This document shows, piece by piece, positions 18,200 through 28,365 of a stretch of 64,000 nt of DNA. The position numbers were made by a program, and so were the translations under genes. The stretch lies in the NCBI RefSeq assembly GCF_036016195.1, contig NZ_JAYWTM010000006.1, forward strand, positions 186,001-250,000, read 5' to 3'. The notes under the pieces were generated by a model. That model searched no databases and was not told the origin of the DNA. It was given only the letters and a program-made list of their open reading frames with translations. Numbering within the stretch: position 1 is the stretch's first letter; every line of letters begins with the position of its first letter. The DNA is from Brenneria populi. Its GTDB lineage: Bacteria; Pseudomonadota; Gammaproteobacteria; Enterobacterales; Enterobacteriaceae.

Positions 18200-21100
18200 G
18201 GTTTTCCTTACCGCCCTCTTTTATCGCGGCCGGCTGCGGACATGCTGACAACAGCCGGTTCAACTGCGGCCCCAGGCGCGTCAATGACGCCGGCGACAGA
18301 ATATCGGCATGTTCGCAAGGCTGCGGATAGGCCGTCAGCGCGTCGACATAGGGCGCCCAGGCGGCGGATACGTCCATCCCGGCCGGCAGCGTGCGCGTGG
18401 CGACAAACAGCGCGGCCGCGCCCGCGTAACGCGGGGTGGCGGCGCCCGATAGCAAACGCACCGCATCCTTATAGTTGGCGACGATGCTGTCGAACATCGC
18501 CGCTTTTTCAACCCGTAGCTGCGGGTCGGACTCCTCTTCCGTCGCCGCCATAAAGGCGGCCTGTTCATGCGCCACCTCCCGGCGTGCCTCCTGGTCGCTG
18601 GGGCCGGTCCAGTCCTGCCCTTCCGGCGGATAGGTATCCAGCAGACCGAGGAACGCCACCCTTTGTCCCGCCTGCTGCAGCCGCGCGGCGATCCCCTGCG
18701 CCAGCGTGCCGCCCAGCGAATAGCCCAGCAGCAAATACGGCCCCTGCGGCTGAATACGCCGGATCGCCGCCAGATGATGCTCGCACATCGCCGCCACATC
18801 ATGACAGCGGGCAATCGCCCCCTGCGGGCGCGGCGATTGCAGCCCGACTATCGGATAGTCGCCGTCAAGGTAACGCAGCAGGCCGGCATACTGCCAGGCG
18901 AAGCCGGAGGCCGGATGCAGGCAGAACAGCGTCGGACCCGCGCCCGCGCGCAACGGCATGATTTCGCCCATCCCCCGGCTTTCCGCCGAGTCGGCGCTCT
19001 GCTGACCGTCGAGCAGCGCCGCGATGTTTTCAACGCTGCGCGCCGCCATGATCTGGCCGATGCTCAGCGGCCGATGCCGATGACGGCGAATTTCCGCCGC
19101 CAGGCGCATCGCCAGCAGCGAGTGGCCCCCCAGCGCAAAGAAATCCTCATCGGCGAACACCGTTTCCCGTTCGAGAATCTCGGCAAACAGTGAAGCCAGC
19201 AGGCGCTCGGTGGCCGACGCCGGCAGGCGTCCGCTCTCCCGCTGAATTTGCGGCTCCGGCAGCGCCTTACGGTCCAGTTTGCCGTTGGCGCTGAGGGGGA
19301 ATTCGCGTATCGGCACATAGCGGACCGGCAGCATGTGGGCGGGCAGCCGCTGCGCCAGCGCCTGGTGCAGATTATCGGTATCCAGCTCGACGCCCGCCTG
19401 CGGGATAACCCAGGCGACCAGTTGGCGCGCGTCGGCCCCGGCCAGCGAGGCGCGGCCCAGGCTGCGGGCGCAGACCGCCGCCCGCATAACGCCCGGCAGC
19501 GCCAGCAAGGCCTGTTCTATCTCCCCGAGTTCGATGCGCTGGCCGCGGATTTTCAACTGGTCGTCGCTGCGCCCGAGGTATTCCACCGCGCCGTCGTCAA
19601 GCCAGCGGGCGATATCCCCGGTACGGTACATCCGCTCCCCTACGGCGAAGGGATCGGCGACAAACCGGGCGGCGGTCAGGTCGGGGCGGCGCAGATAGCC
19701 CTGCGCCAACTGAACGCCGCAGAGGTATAAGTCGCCGGCCACGCCCACCGGCGCCGGGCGCAGGTAGGCGTCCAGAATGCGCAGTTGGGTATTCCACACC
19801 GGCAGGCCGATAGGCACGCCGGGCGCTTGAATGCGCGCCAGCGCGTCGCCTGAGGCCGGCTGATAGGTGACGTCGACCGCGGCTTCCGTCGGGCCGTACA
19901 AATTGTGCAGCGGCGCGGCGATCAGAGCCTGGTAGTCGAGCGCCAGCTCCCGCGACAGCGCTTCGCCGCTGCAGAATACCCGCCGCAGGCTGCCGCAGCC
20001 GATCTGACGGCGCGCCGCCAGCGCGCTCACCCAGGCCGCCAGCATCGAGGGCACGAAATGCAGCGTGGTGACCGCATAGTCGTCGATCAACCGCCGCAGC
20101 GCATCGGGGTCGCGGTGCGCGTCCGGCGGCGCCATCACCAGGCTTGCGCCGGTCATCAGCGGCCAGAAAAACTCCCATACCGATACGTCAAAGCTACAGG
20201 GGGTTTTTTGCAGCACCACGTCGTCGTCGCCAAGGCGGTAGCTCTCCTGCATCCATCGCAGGCGGTTGACGATGGCCTGATGGCTGACCACCACCCCTTT
20301 GGGGCGCCCGGTCGAGCCGGATGTGTAGATAACATAGGCGGCCTGCCGGGGATCGACCCTGACATCGGGCGCGCTCGGCGGTTGGCGTTCATCGGCCAGA
20401 TGGTCCAGCAACAGCAGCGGCGCCAGCGGCGCAAAACGAGCTTGCAGCCCGCTTTCCGTAACGATCAGACGCGGTTCGGCGTCGTTCACCATCAGCGCCA
20501 GCCGTTCGTCGGGGTAGCCGGTATCCAGCGGCAGCCATGCCGCGCCGGCTTCCAGGATAGCCTGTAGCGACAGACTGAGCCGCACCGAACGCGGCAGGGC
20601 GACCGCCACAATATCGCCCGTCTTCACCCCGGCGGCGATCAGGCGATCCGCCAGCAGTCGTACCTGCGCGCGCATCTGGCGATAGGTGAGCCGGTGCCGG
20701 CGATCCTGCAGCGCTACGCGCTCGGGCGTGAGGCGGGCCTGTTCGGCTACCGCCTGGTGCAGGGTGCCCGGCGGTAGCGGACGTTCGGTCCGGTTGACCG
20801 CCGCGATCAGCGCCTGTTCTTCCGGCGTCTGCAGCCGCCAGGCGGCGAGCGGCAGATCCGCCTGACGCGCCAGCTGTTCCAGCAACATCATCAGTCGCTG
20901 CGCCAGCCGCTGCGGATGCGCCACGCCGTCGCGATACTCCATCAGCAGGCGCAGACGTTCGCCCGGCAACACCAGCAGGGTCAGCGGATAGTGGGTATAG
21001 CCGCGGTTGTTGACGCGGGCGCAGCGCAGCGCGGTCTTTTCGCCGTCGGCGATGCCGCGATCGGGGTAATTCTCCACCACCAGCAGCGTATCAAACAGCG

Positions 21101-24100
21101 TGCCGGCGCCGGCCAGCCGCTGGATTTCACCCAAGCCCAGATTGTCATATTCAATCAGCTGAATTTGTCGGGACTGCAGTTCGGCGAGCTGGTCGAGAAG
21201 CGGTCGGTCGGGGACGAAGGTTACGCGTACCGGCAGCGTATTGCTGAATAGCCCGACGTGCTGCTCCAGTCCTTCGATCTGGCCCAGGCGGCCCGATACC
21301 GGCGCGCCGAAAATCACATCGTTGGATCCGCTGTAGCTGGCGAGCAGTAGGCCCCAGATCCCCTGCATCAGGGTATTGAGCGTCAGGCCGCGCCGCCGGC
21401 AGAGCTGCGTCAACGCCTGCTCCAGCCGGGGCTCCGGCAGCAGCTCCAGCTCATGAACCGCGCCGTCGCGCGTCCGTTCGCCGAACAGCAGCGTCGGCCT
21501 GACGCCGCGCAGCGCCTCCCGCCAGCGCCGGCGGGCGCTCTCGGCGTCCCGCTCCGCCAATTGACGCACGACCTGCGCATAGCTGACCCGGCGCGTTTCC
21601 AGCGCGTCTTTCCCCTGATGCAGCAGGGTAAACAGGTCGCGCAGCAATATCGGCGTCGACCAGCCGTCCGCCACCAGATGGTGAATATTGAGAAACAGCG
21701 TATGGCGCGACGATGCGCCGTGCGTTATCAGCAACGCGTGCAGCATCGCCTGCGGCTGATGGAACAGGTCGCGCGCCAGTTCGTTTTTTTCCAGCGCCAG
21801 CAGCGCGTCGGCTTCAGCCTGCGGCGACAGCGCGGGCAGCGTCTGCGCATCCAACGGCCAGTAGTTTTGGTCATCGCGCAGCAGAGGCAGCAACTGCAGC
21901 GGCGTCTGCGTCAGTTCGCTATCGAAACGCGCCGTCAACTGCGGATGACGGCGGACCAGGCTCTCCAGCGCCTGTCTGGTCCGCGCGGCGTCGAGCGGCC
22001 CCTCCAGCGACAAACGCGTTACCGAGTTATAGCTGCCGGTGCCGGCGGCGAGCTGGGCATGGAACAACAGCCCCTGCTGCAGCGGCAACGCCGGCAGTAC
22101 CGCCGCCAGCGGGCCGTGTGCCTGCCGCAGCCGCAGCAGATGCTCATCCGTTATTCCTTCTATCGATTCCGCCGCCACCAGCGTATCCGCCGCCTGCGCG
22201 GGATAATTGCGGGCAAAGTCCGCCAGCGTTTCCACGGCTTGCGCCAGATGCCGGTGCAGCGCATCGATCTCCTGTTCGGCGAAGATGCCGTCGGCCCATC
22301 CCCAGCGGACCGCCAGACGCGGCGCGGACGACTGTTCATCGACAAAAATATTGATTTCCAGCGCGTAGCCAAGCGGCGTTTGCTCCTCCTGCGCCACGGC
22401 GAATGCGTCACGGAAATGGCGCTTCGTGCGCTGTGGGGTCCACAGTCCGTTTCCGCCGCCGAAGCGCCCCAGGTAGTTGAACAGAATTTCAGGCGCATGC
22501 TGACGCGCCAGCGCCGGCAGCGGGTTGGCGTCGGCGTTATCCAGATAATGCAGTACGCCGTAGCCAATGCCGCGATCCGGGATGGCGCGCAGCACGCGTT
22601 TGACCGCCCGCACTATCTGCGGCGGGGTGTCGTCCGCGCTTGCCGGCCAGGTCATCAGCACGGGATACTCCGCCGTCAGCCAGCCAAGGGTACGGGAGAG
22701 ATCCAGGCTATTCGCCACGTCCGCCCGCCCGTGCGATTCAAGCATCACGCGCAGCCGAGAGACGCCGTAATGGCGCTGACAGGCTAGCCCCAGCGCGGCG
22801 AGCAGCATCTCCTCCGTTCCGGCCCGGTAGCGTTGCGGCAGCGATGTCAGCAGCGCCGCGCTGGGGGCGGCATCGAGCAATAGCCGTTTTTCCCGCTGAG
22901 TCCGTTGGCGATCCCGGGCGGCGTCCAGCGGCCTGCGCCCCAATAAAGGCAGCGGCGCCTGCAACATTGACCGCCACAGCGGCAGTTCGGCCCGGCGTCG
23001 CGGAACGTCCGCCAGCAGCCAGGAGGACCAGTCATGCAGCGACGCGGTTTCCGGCGCCGGGGCGATGGCCTGTCCGGCTAGGGCCGCTTCCGCCGCCTGG
23101 CGTAACGCGGGCAGCAGTATGCGCCATGAGACGCCGTCCACCGCCAGATGGTGAATGACCATCACCAGCGCGCACGACTGGTTTTCCCGCTGCAGCAGCA
23201 CGGCTTGCATCATCACGCCCGCCGCCGGCTGCAGTTGTTCCAGCGCCGCTTCAAAGGCGCGTTCGGCGCCGTCGGCGAGATCGCCCGTGATGCGCCAGAC
23301 TTCGCAACGTGGCGGCCGGGCGGCCGGCGGCCGTTCGCCGACGATCAGGCGATTGTCCCGGGTAAAGGCCGCCAGCGCCGGATACGTGGCGCTCAGCGCC
23401 GCCAGCGCCTGTTCTAGATGGGTTGACCGCAAGGCCGCCGGAACGGGCAGGAAGACGCCGTGGGCGAAACGCCGGTTGATCCCCTGTTCGGCGAACCAGC
23501 GTAGTATGGGCAAACCGTCAATCGGGCCGCGCTGCGGGGAGCCGGGCGCGCGCGCCGGCGCCGATAGCGGCGCCATGGCCGCCGCCATGCGCGCCGGGGT
23601 GCGCCGGGCGAAAATATCCTTCGGGCGTAGCTGCCAGCCCTCTCGCCGCAGCAGCGTGCCCAGTCCCATGGCGGAGATGCTGTCGCCGCCGCTGGCGAAA
23701 AAGTCATCGTCGGCGCCGATGCGCGCCAGCCCCAGCAGCGCGGCGATGGAGCGGCAGAGCAATGTTTCCCGCGCGCCTTGCGGCTCCCGGCTCAGGCGCT
23801 GCTGCACCGGCTGAGGCGCGGGCAGCGCCTGACGATCGATCTTGCCGTTCACCGTCAGGGGGAATTCCTCCAGCGTCACCAACACCGACGGCACCATATA
23901 ATCCGGCAGTTGCGCGGCGAGCTGTTCCAACAGGCGCGATGAGAGATCCGGCTGTTCGCGCCGCGCGGCGTCGGGCACGCAGCAATAGCCGATTAAACGG
24001 TGGGTCGCCCCGACGGATTCGGCGATCGCCACGGCGGCGCTAACGTCCGGCAAGGCGGCCAGCGCATTTTCCACTTCGCCCAATTCAACGCGGAAACCGC

Positions 24101-26771
24101 GGATCTTAATCTGGTGATCTGCCCGGCCGATAAAGGCCAGTTGACCGTCGCTGCGCCAGCGCATCAAATCCCCGGTGCGGTACATCACCTCGCCGGAGCG
24201 AAACGGATTGGCCACAAAGCGGGCGGCGGTCAGGTCCGGGCGGCGCAGATAGCCGCGCGCGATGCCCGGTCCGGAAATATAGAGTTCACCCGCCACGCCC
24301 GGCGGCACCGGCTGTAAACGCCGATCCAGCAGCCAGACATCGGTATTGGCCACCGGGCGGCCGATAACCGGCTGGGCGGCGCTTTGGATATCGGCGCCCA
24401 GCGTATCAATGGTGTATTCCGACGGGCCGTAATAGTTATGGATCGCCATATCCGACTGTTGCCGCATTAACCGCCATAGCCGCGGGGTGGCGGCTTCGCC
24501 GCCGATCATGATGAAAGCGGGCCGAGGCGCGTCCGGCTCCAGCAGCCCGCTGTCGATCATCTGAGAAAAGAAAGAGGGGGTAACGTCCATCAGATCGACG
24601 GGCGTTTGCCGCAGATGTTGCACCAGCGCCCAGGCGTCGCGCCGCAGCTCCTCGTTGAATATGTACAGCTCACAGCCCAGGATCAGGCAGAACAGCGGCT
24701 CCCAGGAGGAGTCGAAGGAGAACGAGGCGGTATGGCCCGCGCGCAGGCGGCGGCCGCAGCGGCGGGAAAAGGCGTCTATCGCCGGACCGAACAGGAAGGC
24801 GGCGTGTGACGCCAGCAGATTCAGCAATCCGCCGTGGGTGCTCATCACCCCTTTGGGCCGTCCGGTCGATCCGGAGGTGTAAATCATATAGGCCAGATGT
24901 TCGCCGCGCAGCGCTTCCCGACGTTCCGCGTCGCGTACGGGCGCCGCCGACATCCCGCGGCAGGCGGCCTGCGTCTCGGCGTCATCCAGACAGAGCGTCT
25001 GCGGCAGTTCCGGCATCCGCTCGACAACAGTCCGGTGGGTCAGCAGAAGCGCCGGGCGGGCATCCGCGCACATCAGCGCCAGGCGTTCGCGCGGATAATC
25101 CAGATCCAGCGGCATATAGGCCGCGCCGCTGGCCAGTACGCCGAAGATCGCCACCAGCGAATCCGTTGAACGGGGAATGCCGACGGCCACCACCTCTTCG
25201 GCGCCCAGCCCGCGCGCCATCAGCACCCGCGCCAGCCGCATAACGCGCTCGGCCAGCGCTCGATAGCTCAGGCTCTCCTCGCCGCAGCGCACCGCCACGG
25301 CGTCCGGCTGCGTTTCCACCTGGCGCAGCAGGCTGTCCACCACGGATACCGCGCCGTCCGGCATCGCCAGGCGCGGTCCGCTGGCCCAGCGCGCCATCCG
25401 CCGCCGCTCGTCGTCGCTCACCAGAGAGAATTCATCGATAGGCCGTCGGGGCTGTCGCAGCAGCTGTTTCAGCAGATAATCAATGCGTTCCGCGTGCCAT
25501 TGCAGAGTTTGCGCGTCATAGCGCTCGGGGTTGGCGGTCAACGTCAGATGCAGCTCGCCGTCGCCGACGCCGAGTTCAAACTCCAGATCGTCCACCGGCC
25601 CCATCGCCAGCGTATGGGTAATGGCCGCGGCGCCGTCCGGCTCCAGCGCCGCGTTATATACTTTAACGTTGATGACCGGTCCGTACAGCTCTTCGCCGCC
25701 GCCCACCCGGCCGAGATCGCGGCGTAGCTGTTCCGCGTCGTAACGCTGGTGGCGGCGTACAGTCTTGATTTCTTCAAGCAACGCTAGAGTGGTTTCGGCC
25801 AGCGTGATGTCCGTGCGCAGGGTCAGTTGGAGCGGCAGTACGTTCACCACCGGGCCGATGGCGCACAGCGCCGCCGATCCCATACGGCGCATAAAGGGGA
25901 AGCCCACGGACAGGCGCGGCTCGCCGCTCATGCGGTACAGATAGATATAGAGCGCCGCCGTCACGATTTCCGCCGGCTGCGCCCGCGCCATATCCTCATC
26001 CGCGGCGAGCGCATCAAACGGCGACAGGGCCAGGCTTAGCCTGTGGCGCAGCGTTCGCGCGCCCTGCGGCGCCGGGCCGCAGACGTCGCCGGCCAGCGAG
26101 ACCGGGGCCGGTAAGTCGCGGGCGTGCTCTTGCCAGAATGCCGCCGCCCGCCGGCAGGCGGCGGAAGCGCGCCAGGTCTGATATTCGTCGACCACCTGGC
26201 TGAATGGCGTAAAGGGCGTGTCGCCGGGGGAGCGCCCGTTACGCAGGGCGTTGTAGATCGCCACGATGCGCCGGGTCAGCGCGTCAAAACTGAAGCCGTC
26301 CAGCATCAGATGATGGAATCGCTGATACCAAAACCAGCGCTCCGGCCGCGCGGATACCCGCATGATCACCTGGCGATACAGCGGGCGGGCGCCGTCGGCG
26401 GGCAGATCGCTTGCCAGATCGTCCTGCATCAGGGCATGGGCGGTATCTTCGCCCGCCGCGCTGACATCCAGCCATTCCGGCGCGTTGACCTGCCGCGCCG
26501 AGGCGCGGCGGGGAAGGCGTTGCACCGGCGTTTCCGATTCGTTCAGGCAGAAACGGGCATGTACCGTATCGGCTTCGGACAGCCCCTGGCGTATCGCCGC
26601 ATCCAGGCAATCGCGATCCACCGGGCCGCGCAGTTCGATAACGTGGGCGACGGTAAACGCATTGCGCCGGTTGGCGATCTGTTCGGCGAACCAGATGCCG
26701 GGCTGGGCCGCCACCAGCGGCAGCTCCTGAAAATCCGCCTGTATTTCAGACGCTAATTCTGTTTCTGACAC
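18192..26771 (-). CDS. cbsF: Dimodular siderophore NRPS, C-A-T-E-C-A-T-TE (CbsF-like)
   Basis: This cytoplasmic megasynthase (about 2859 residues) assembles the DHB siderophore. Domains seen, residues approximate: C1 with HHLMLDG (152); A1 with SGSTGRPKG (634); T1 with GGDSI (1029); an epimerisation domain with HHLAVDGVSWRIL (1208) and FNYLGRF; C2 with HHLVADG (1699); A2 with SGSTGRPKG (2155); T2 with GGHSL (2549); TE with GYSLGG (2685). The hand-aligned A2 specificity residues are D-V-W-H-F-S-L-V-D-K, identical to the EntF serine code. A1 gives roughly D-S-(W/E)-D-M-G-Y-I-D-K; its acidic residues suggest a basic amino acid, and the E domain implies D-configuration. EntF has only the second module, whereas Dickeya CbsF has this dimodular design. 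I prefer the GTG at 26771, preceded by aaggaggag; an ATG at 26816 that overlaps the MbtH stop is the alternative. Confidence 0.92.
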   Translation of the reverse strand: MSETELASEIQADFQELPLVAAQPGIWFAEQIANRRNAFTVAHVIELRGPVDRDCLDAAIRQGLSEADTVHARFCLNESETPVQRLPRRASARQVNAPEWLDVSAAGEDTAHALMQDDLASDLPADGARPLYRQVIMRVSARPERWFWYQRFHHLMLDGFSFDALTRRIVAIYNALRNGRSPGDTPFTPFSQVVDEYQTWRASAACRRAAAFWQEHARDLPAPVSLAGDVCGPAPQGARTLRHRLSLALSPFDALAADEDMARAQPAEIVTAALYIYLYRMSGEPRLSVGFPFMRRMGSAALCAIGPVVNVLPLQLTLRTDITLAETTLALLEEIKTVRRHQRYDAEQLRRDLGRVGGGEELYGPVINVKVYNAALEPDGAAAITHTLAMGPVDDLEFELGVGDGELHLTLTANPERYDAQTLQWHAERIDYLLKQLLRQPRRPIDEFSLVSDDERRRMARWASGPRLAMPDGAVSVVDSLLRQVETQPDAVAVRCGEESLSYRALAERVMRLARVLMARGLGAEEVVAVGIPRSTDSLVAIFGVLASGAAYMPLDLDYPRERLALMCADARPALLLTHRTVVERMPELPQTLCLDDAETQAACRGMSAAPVRDAERREALRGEHLAYMIYTSGSTGRPKGVMSTHGGLLNLLASHAAFLFGPAIDAFSRRCGRRLRAGHTASFSFDSSWEPLFCLILGCELYIFNEELRRDAWALVQHLRQTPVDLMDVTPSFFSQMIDSGLLEPDAPRPAFIMIGGEAATPRLWRLMRQQSDMAIHNYYGPSEYTIDTLGADIQSAAQPVIGRPVANTDVWLLDRRLQPVPPGVAGELYISGPGIARGYLRRPDLTAARFVANPFRSGEVMYRTGDLMRWRSDGQLAFIGRADHQIKIRGFRVELGEVENALAALPDVSAAVAIAESVGATHRLIGYCCVPDAARREQPDLSSRLLEQLAAQLPDYMVPSVLVTLEEFPLTVNGKIDRQALPAPQPVQQRLSREPQGARETLLCRSIAALLGLARIGADDDFFASGGDSISAMGLGTLLRREGWQLRPKDIFARRTPARMAAAMAPLSAPARAPGSPQRGPIDGLPILRWFAEQGINRRFAHGVFLPVPAALRSTHLEQALAALSATYPALAAFTRDNRLIVGERPPAARPPRCEVWRITGDLADGAERAFEAALEQLQPAAGVMMQAVLLQRENQSCALVMVIHHLAVDGVSWRILLPALRQAAEAALAGQAIAPAPETASLHDWSSWLLADVPRRRAELPLWRSMLQAPLPLLGRRPLDAARDRQRTQREKRLLLDAAPSAALLTSLPQRYRAGTEEMLLAALGLACQRHYGVSRLRVMLESHGRADVANSLDLSRTLGWLTAEYPVLMTWPASADDTPPQIVRAVKRVLRAIPDRGIGYGVLHYLDNADANPLPALARQHAPEILFNYLGRFGGGNGLWTPQRTKRHFRDAFAVAQEEQTPLGYALEINIFVDEQSSAPRLAVRWGWADGIFAEQEIDALHRHLAQAVETLADFARNYPAQAADTLVAAESIEGITDEHLLRLRQAHGPLAAVLPALPLQQGLLFHAQLAAGTGSYNSVTRLSLEGPLDAARTRQALESLVRRHPQLTARFDSELTQTPLQLLPLLRDDQNYWPLDAQTLPALSPQAEADALLALEKNELARDLFHQPQAMLHALLITHGASSRHTLFLNIHHLVADGWSTPILLRDLFTLLHQGKDALETRRVSYAQVVRQLAERDAESARRRWREALRGVRPTLLFGERTRDGAVHELELLPEPRLEQALTQLCRRRGLTLNTLMQGIWGLLLASYSGSNDVIFGAPVSGRLGQIEGLEQHVGLFSNTLPVRVTFVPDRPLLDQLAELQSRQIQLIEYDNLGLGEIQRLAGAGTLFDTLLVVENYPDRGIADGEKTALRCARVNNRGYTHYPLTLLVLPGERLRLLMEYRDGVAHPQRLAQRLMMLLEQLARQADLPLAAWRLQTPEEQALIAAVNRTERPLPPGTLHQAVAEQARLTPERVALQDRRHRLTYRQMRAQVRLLADRLIAAGVKTGDIVAVALPRSVRLSLSLQAILEAGAAWLPLDTGYPDERLALMVNDAEPRLIVTESGLQARFAPLAPLLLLDHLADERQPPSAPDVRVDPRQAAYVIYTSGSTGRPKGVVVSHQAIVNRLRWMQESYRLGDDDVVLQKTPCSFDVSVWEFFWPLMTGASLVMAPPDAHRDPDALRRLIDDYAVTTLHFVPSMLAAWVSALAARRQIGCGSLRRVFCSGEALSRELALDYQALIAAPLHNLYGPTEAAVDVTYQPASGDALARIQAPGVPIGLPVWNTQLRILDAYLRPAPVGVAGDLYLCGVQLAQGYLRRPDLTAARFVADPFAVGERMYRTGDIARWLDDGAVEYLGRSDDQLKIRGQRIELGEIEQALLALPGVMRAAVCARSLGRASLAGADARQLVAWVIPQAGVELDTDNLHQALAQRLPAHMLPVRYVPIREFPLSANGKLDRKALPEPQIQRESGRLPASATERLLASLFAEILERETVFADEDFFALGGHSLLAMRLAAEIRRHRHRPLSIGQIMAARSVENIAALLDGQQSADSAESRGMGEIMPLRAGAGPTLFCLHPASGFAWQYAGLLRYLDGDYPIVGLQSPRPQGAIARCHDVAAMCEHHLAAIRRIQPQGPYLLLGYSLGGTLAQGIAARLQQAGQRVAFLGLLDTYPPEGQDWTGPSDQEARREVAHEQAAFMAATEEESDPQLRVEKAAMFDSIVANYKDAVRLLSGAATPRYAGAAALFVATRTLPAGMDVSAAWAPYVDALTAYPQPCEHADILSPASLTRLGPQLNRLLSACPQPAAIKEGGKENHG

Positions 26772-26812
26772 GCTCTCCTCCTTGCTGTACGAACGGGAAA
26801 GACGACCATGGG

Positions 26813-27037
26813 TCATTGGGGTTGAGAGGCGGCGCGCAGGCCGGCGGGGCGCATATCGAGCCAGTGTTTTTCAATATATTCAATGCATGCCGCGCGCGAG
26901 TCCGGTCCGTATTCGCTTTCCCAGCCTGCCGGCGGCGCGGCGAACGCGGGCCATAGGCTGTACTGCCGCTGTGGGTTGATCAGCACAAAAAAGGTAAGGC
27001 TGTCATCATCAAAAGGGTTCAACTGCTCCTGACTCAT
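26813..27037 (-). CDS. MbtH-like NRPS accessory protein (YbdZ type)
   Basis: This small chaperone-like partner binds and activates NRPS adenylation domains. From the ATG at 27037 (MSQEQLNPFDD) it has 74 residues with the family signature: NPFDD near the start, FFVLINPQRQYSLWPAFAAPPAGWE, then RAACIEYIEKHWLDMRP. The conserved Trp residues are present. A three-codon longer start at 27046 is also open. It lies between the Fes-like esterase and the NRPS, on the same strand, matching E. coli fes-ybdZ-entF. Confidence 0.93.
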   Translation of the reverse strand: MSQEQLNPFDDDSLTFFVLINPQRQYSLWPAFAAPPAGWESEYGPDSRAACIEYIEKHWLDMRPAGLRAASQPQ

Positions 27038-27054
27038 CACGTTCACCTGCCAGT

Positions 27055-28365
27055 TTATGGTTTGTTGGTGTCATGCCCGCCGGACCATAGCCAGCGGCAT
27101 CCGTCAATTAATCCGCCGCGCCAGCACAGGGCGTCGTGCCCGCCGTCATATACCCGGTAGTTCACCCGGTGGCCGGCGGCAAGCAGCGCCTGATGCATTT
27201 GTTGATTCACCGCGACGATATCGCTTTCCCGGCTGCCGGCTTCCTGAAAGATAGTCAGCGGTCTTTGGCCCGCGCGCTGACGAACCTGCTGCGTCAGCCA
27301 GCCGCTGTTATGGTCCCGATCCCCGGAGCCATGGGTAAGCAGATGCAGATGCGGCCACCAGAATGAACCCGACTGGGTAAGCACCCGGCCAAAGCGCTGC
27401 GGCCAAAACAGGCCGGCGTAAAGCGCGGACAATCCGCCGTAGCTCTGTCCCGCCACCACGGTGCTCTCGGGATCGTCGCTGAAAACGGCGTATTGCGCCG
27501 CCAGAGGCAATAGCTCCGCCTGTAGCGCCACCCAGAACTCTTCATCGCAGGTCAGCTCCCGTTCGCGGTGCGCCATGTCGATAACGTCGATAAACAGCCA
27601 TACCGCCGGCGGCAGGGTGCCGTCGGCCGTTGCCGCGTCCAGCGCGGAAAACAGCGGGAGCTGCCGCGCCCATTTTTGGCCGTCCAGCACGATTGCCAGC
27701 GGACGCGGCGTCTTCGTCTCGCTGACGCCGGAGGTATACAGCCAGATGCGTCGCCGGTTTCCCAGACGGTCGCTTTGCCACGGGAAAAGCCGCAGCCGTC
27801 GCGGATCCGGTTGCGCCGCTGTGCCGCTGTCCCACTGTCGCCATGCCTGCTGAGCGGGCGCGGCGGGCATATGCGCGGCGGACAGAAAGTCTCCCCAGTG
27901 GGTGCTATAGGGCTTCAACGGATTGAGCGGATCGGCGATGGCGTAGGCAAACAGTGAACACCACCACTCCCGCTGTTGACGGCCGCGCTGCTCCTCGTCG
28001 CCGTGGAATTCCGGCGGCAGCCGCTCGCGGGTGATGGGAATGAGGTTGTAGCTGCCGCGCCATTGCGCCGCGATATTCAGCGACCAGAACCAGACATCGG
28101 TGCCGGGCAGCCGCCGCAGGCTTTGCGGCGTAGGGCTGTGGTGATCGGTAATGCCATTGATATCGATATAGACGCGCTGAATGGCGGAACGGCGTTCATC
28201 CCCGGCGGGATCGCGCCAGAAAAAGGTCACGCCGACCTGATCGTCATCCACGGTTTCCACGAGCGGCGTGCCGGCGAGGGCTATCTGCCGCCACCAGGAA
28301 TCGCTCCCCGCCGACGCCGACGAAAGCAGCGCGGAGGCGGTACCAGGTGGTTGTTTTTTAATCAT
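27055..28365 (-). CDS. Fes/CbsH-like ferric siderophore esterase
   Basis: This cytoplasmic alpha/beta hydrolase is predicted to cleave ester bonds of the imported ferric siderophore so that iron is released. The 436-residue protein has an N-terminal beta-sandwich region (VTFFWRDPAGDERRSAIQRVYIDINGI; about residues 47-75) and a C-terminal esterase_D domain. The nucleophile elbow is VVAGQSYGGLSALYAGLFWP (about residues 297-316), followed by RVLTQSGSFWW. A His near the C-terminus (YDGGHDALCWR) completes the expected triad. Length and organisation agree with E. coli Fes (about 400). The Dickeya homologue beside the chrysobactin genes is called CbsH. It is the first gene of the minus-strand arm, divergent from the receptor gene. 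Confidence 0.9.
   Translation of the reverse strand: MIKKQPPGTASALLSSASAGSDSWWRQIALAGTPLVETVDDDQVGVTFFWRDPAGDERRSAIQRVYIDINGITDHHSPTPQSLRRLPGTDVWFWSLNIAAQWRGSYNLIPITRERLPPEFHGDEEQRGRQQREWWCSLFAYAIADPLNPLKPYSTHWGDFLSAAHMPAAPAQQAWRQWDSGTAAQPDPRRLRLFPWQSDRLGNRRRIWLYTSGVSETKTPRPLAIVLDGQKWARQLPLFSALDAATADGTLPPAVWLFIDVIDMAHRERELTCDEEFWVALQAELLPLAAQYAVFSDDPESTVVAGQSYGGLSALYAGLFWPQRFGRVLTQSGSFWWPHLHLLTHGSGDRDHNSGWLTQQVRQRAGQRPLTIFQEAGSRESDIVAVNQQMHQALLAAGHRVNYRVYDGGHDALCWRGGLIDGCRWLWSGGHDTNKP

Noticed and set aside
21453..22787. 444-codon plus-strand frame opposite the NRPS gene
   Set aside because: Arg/Gln/Pro-rich antisense shadow of GC-rich NRPS sequence. The minus-strand frame carries all conserved motifs.
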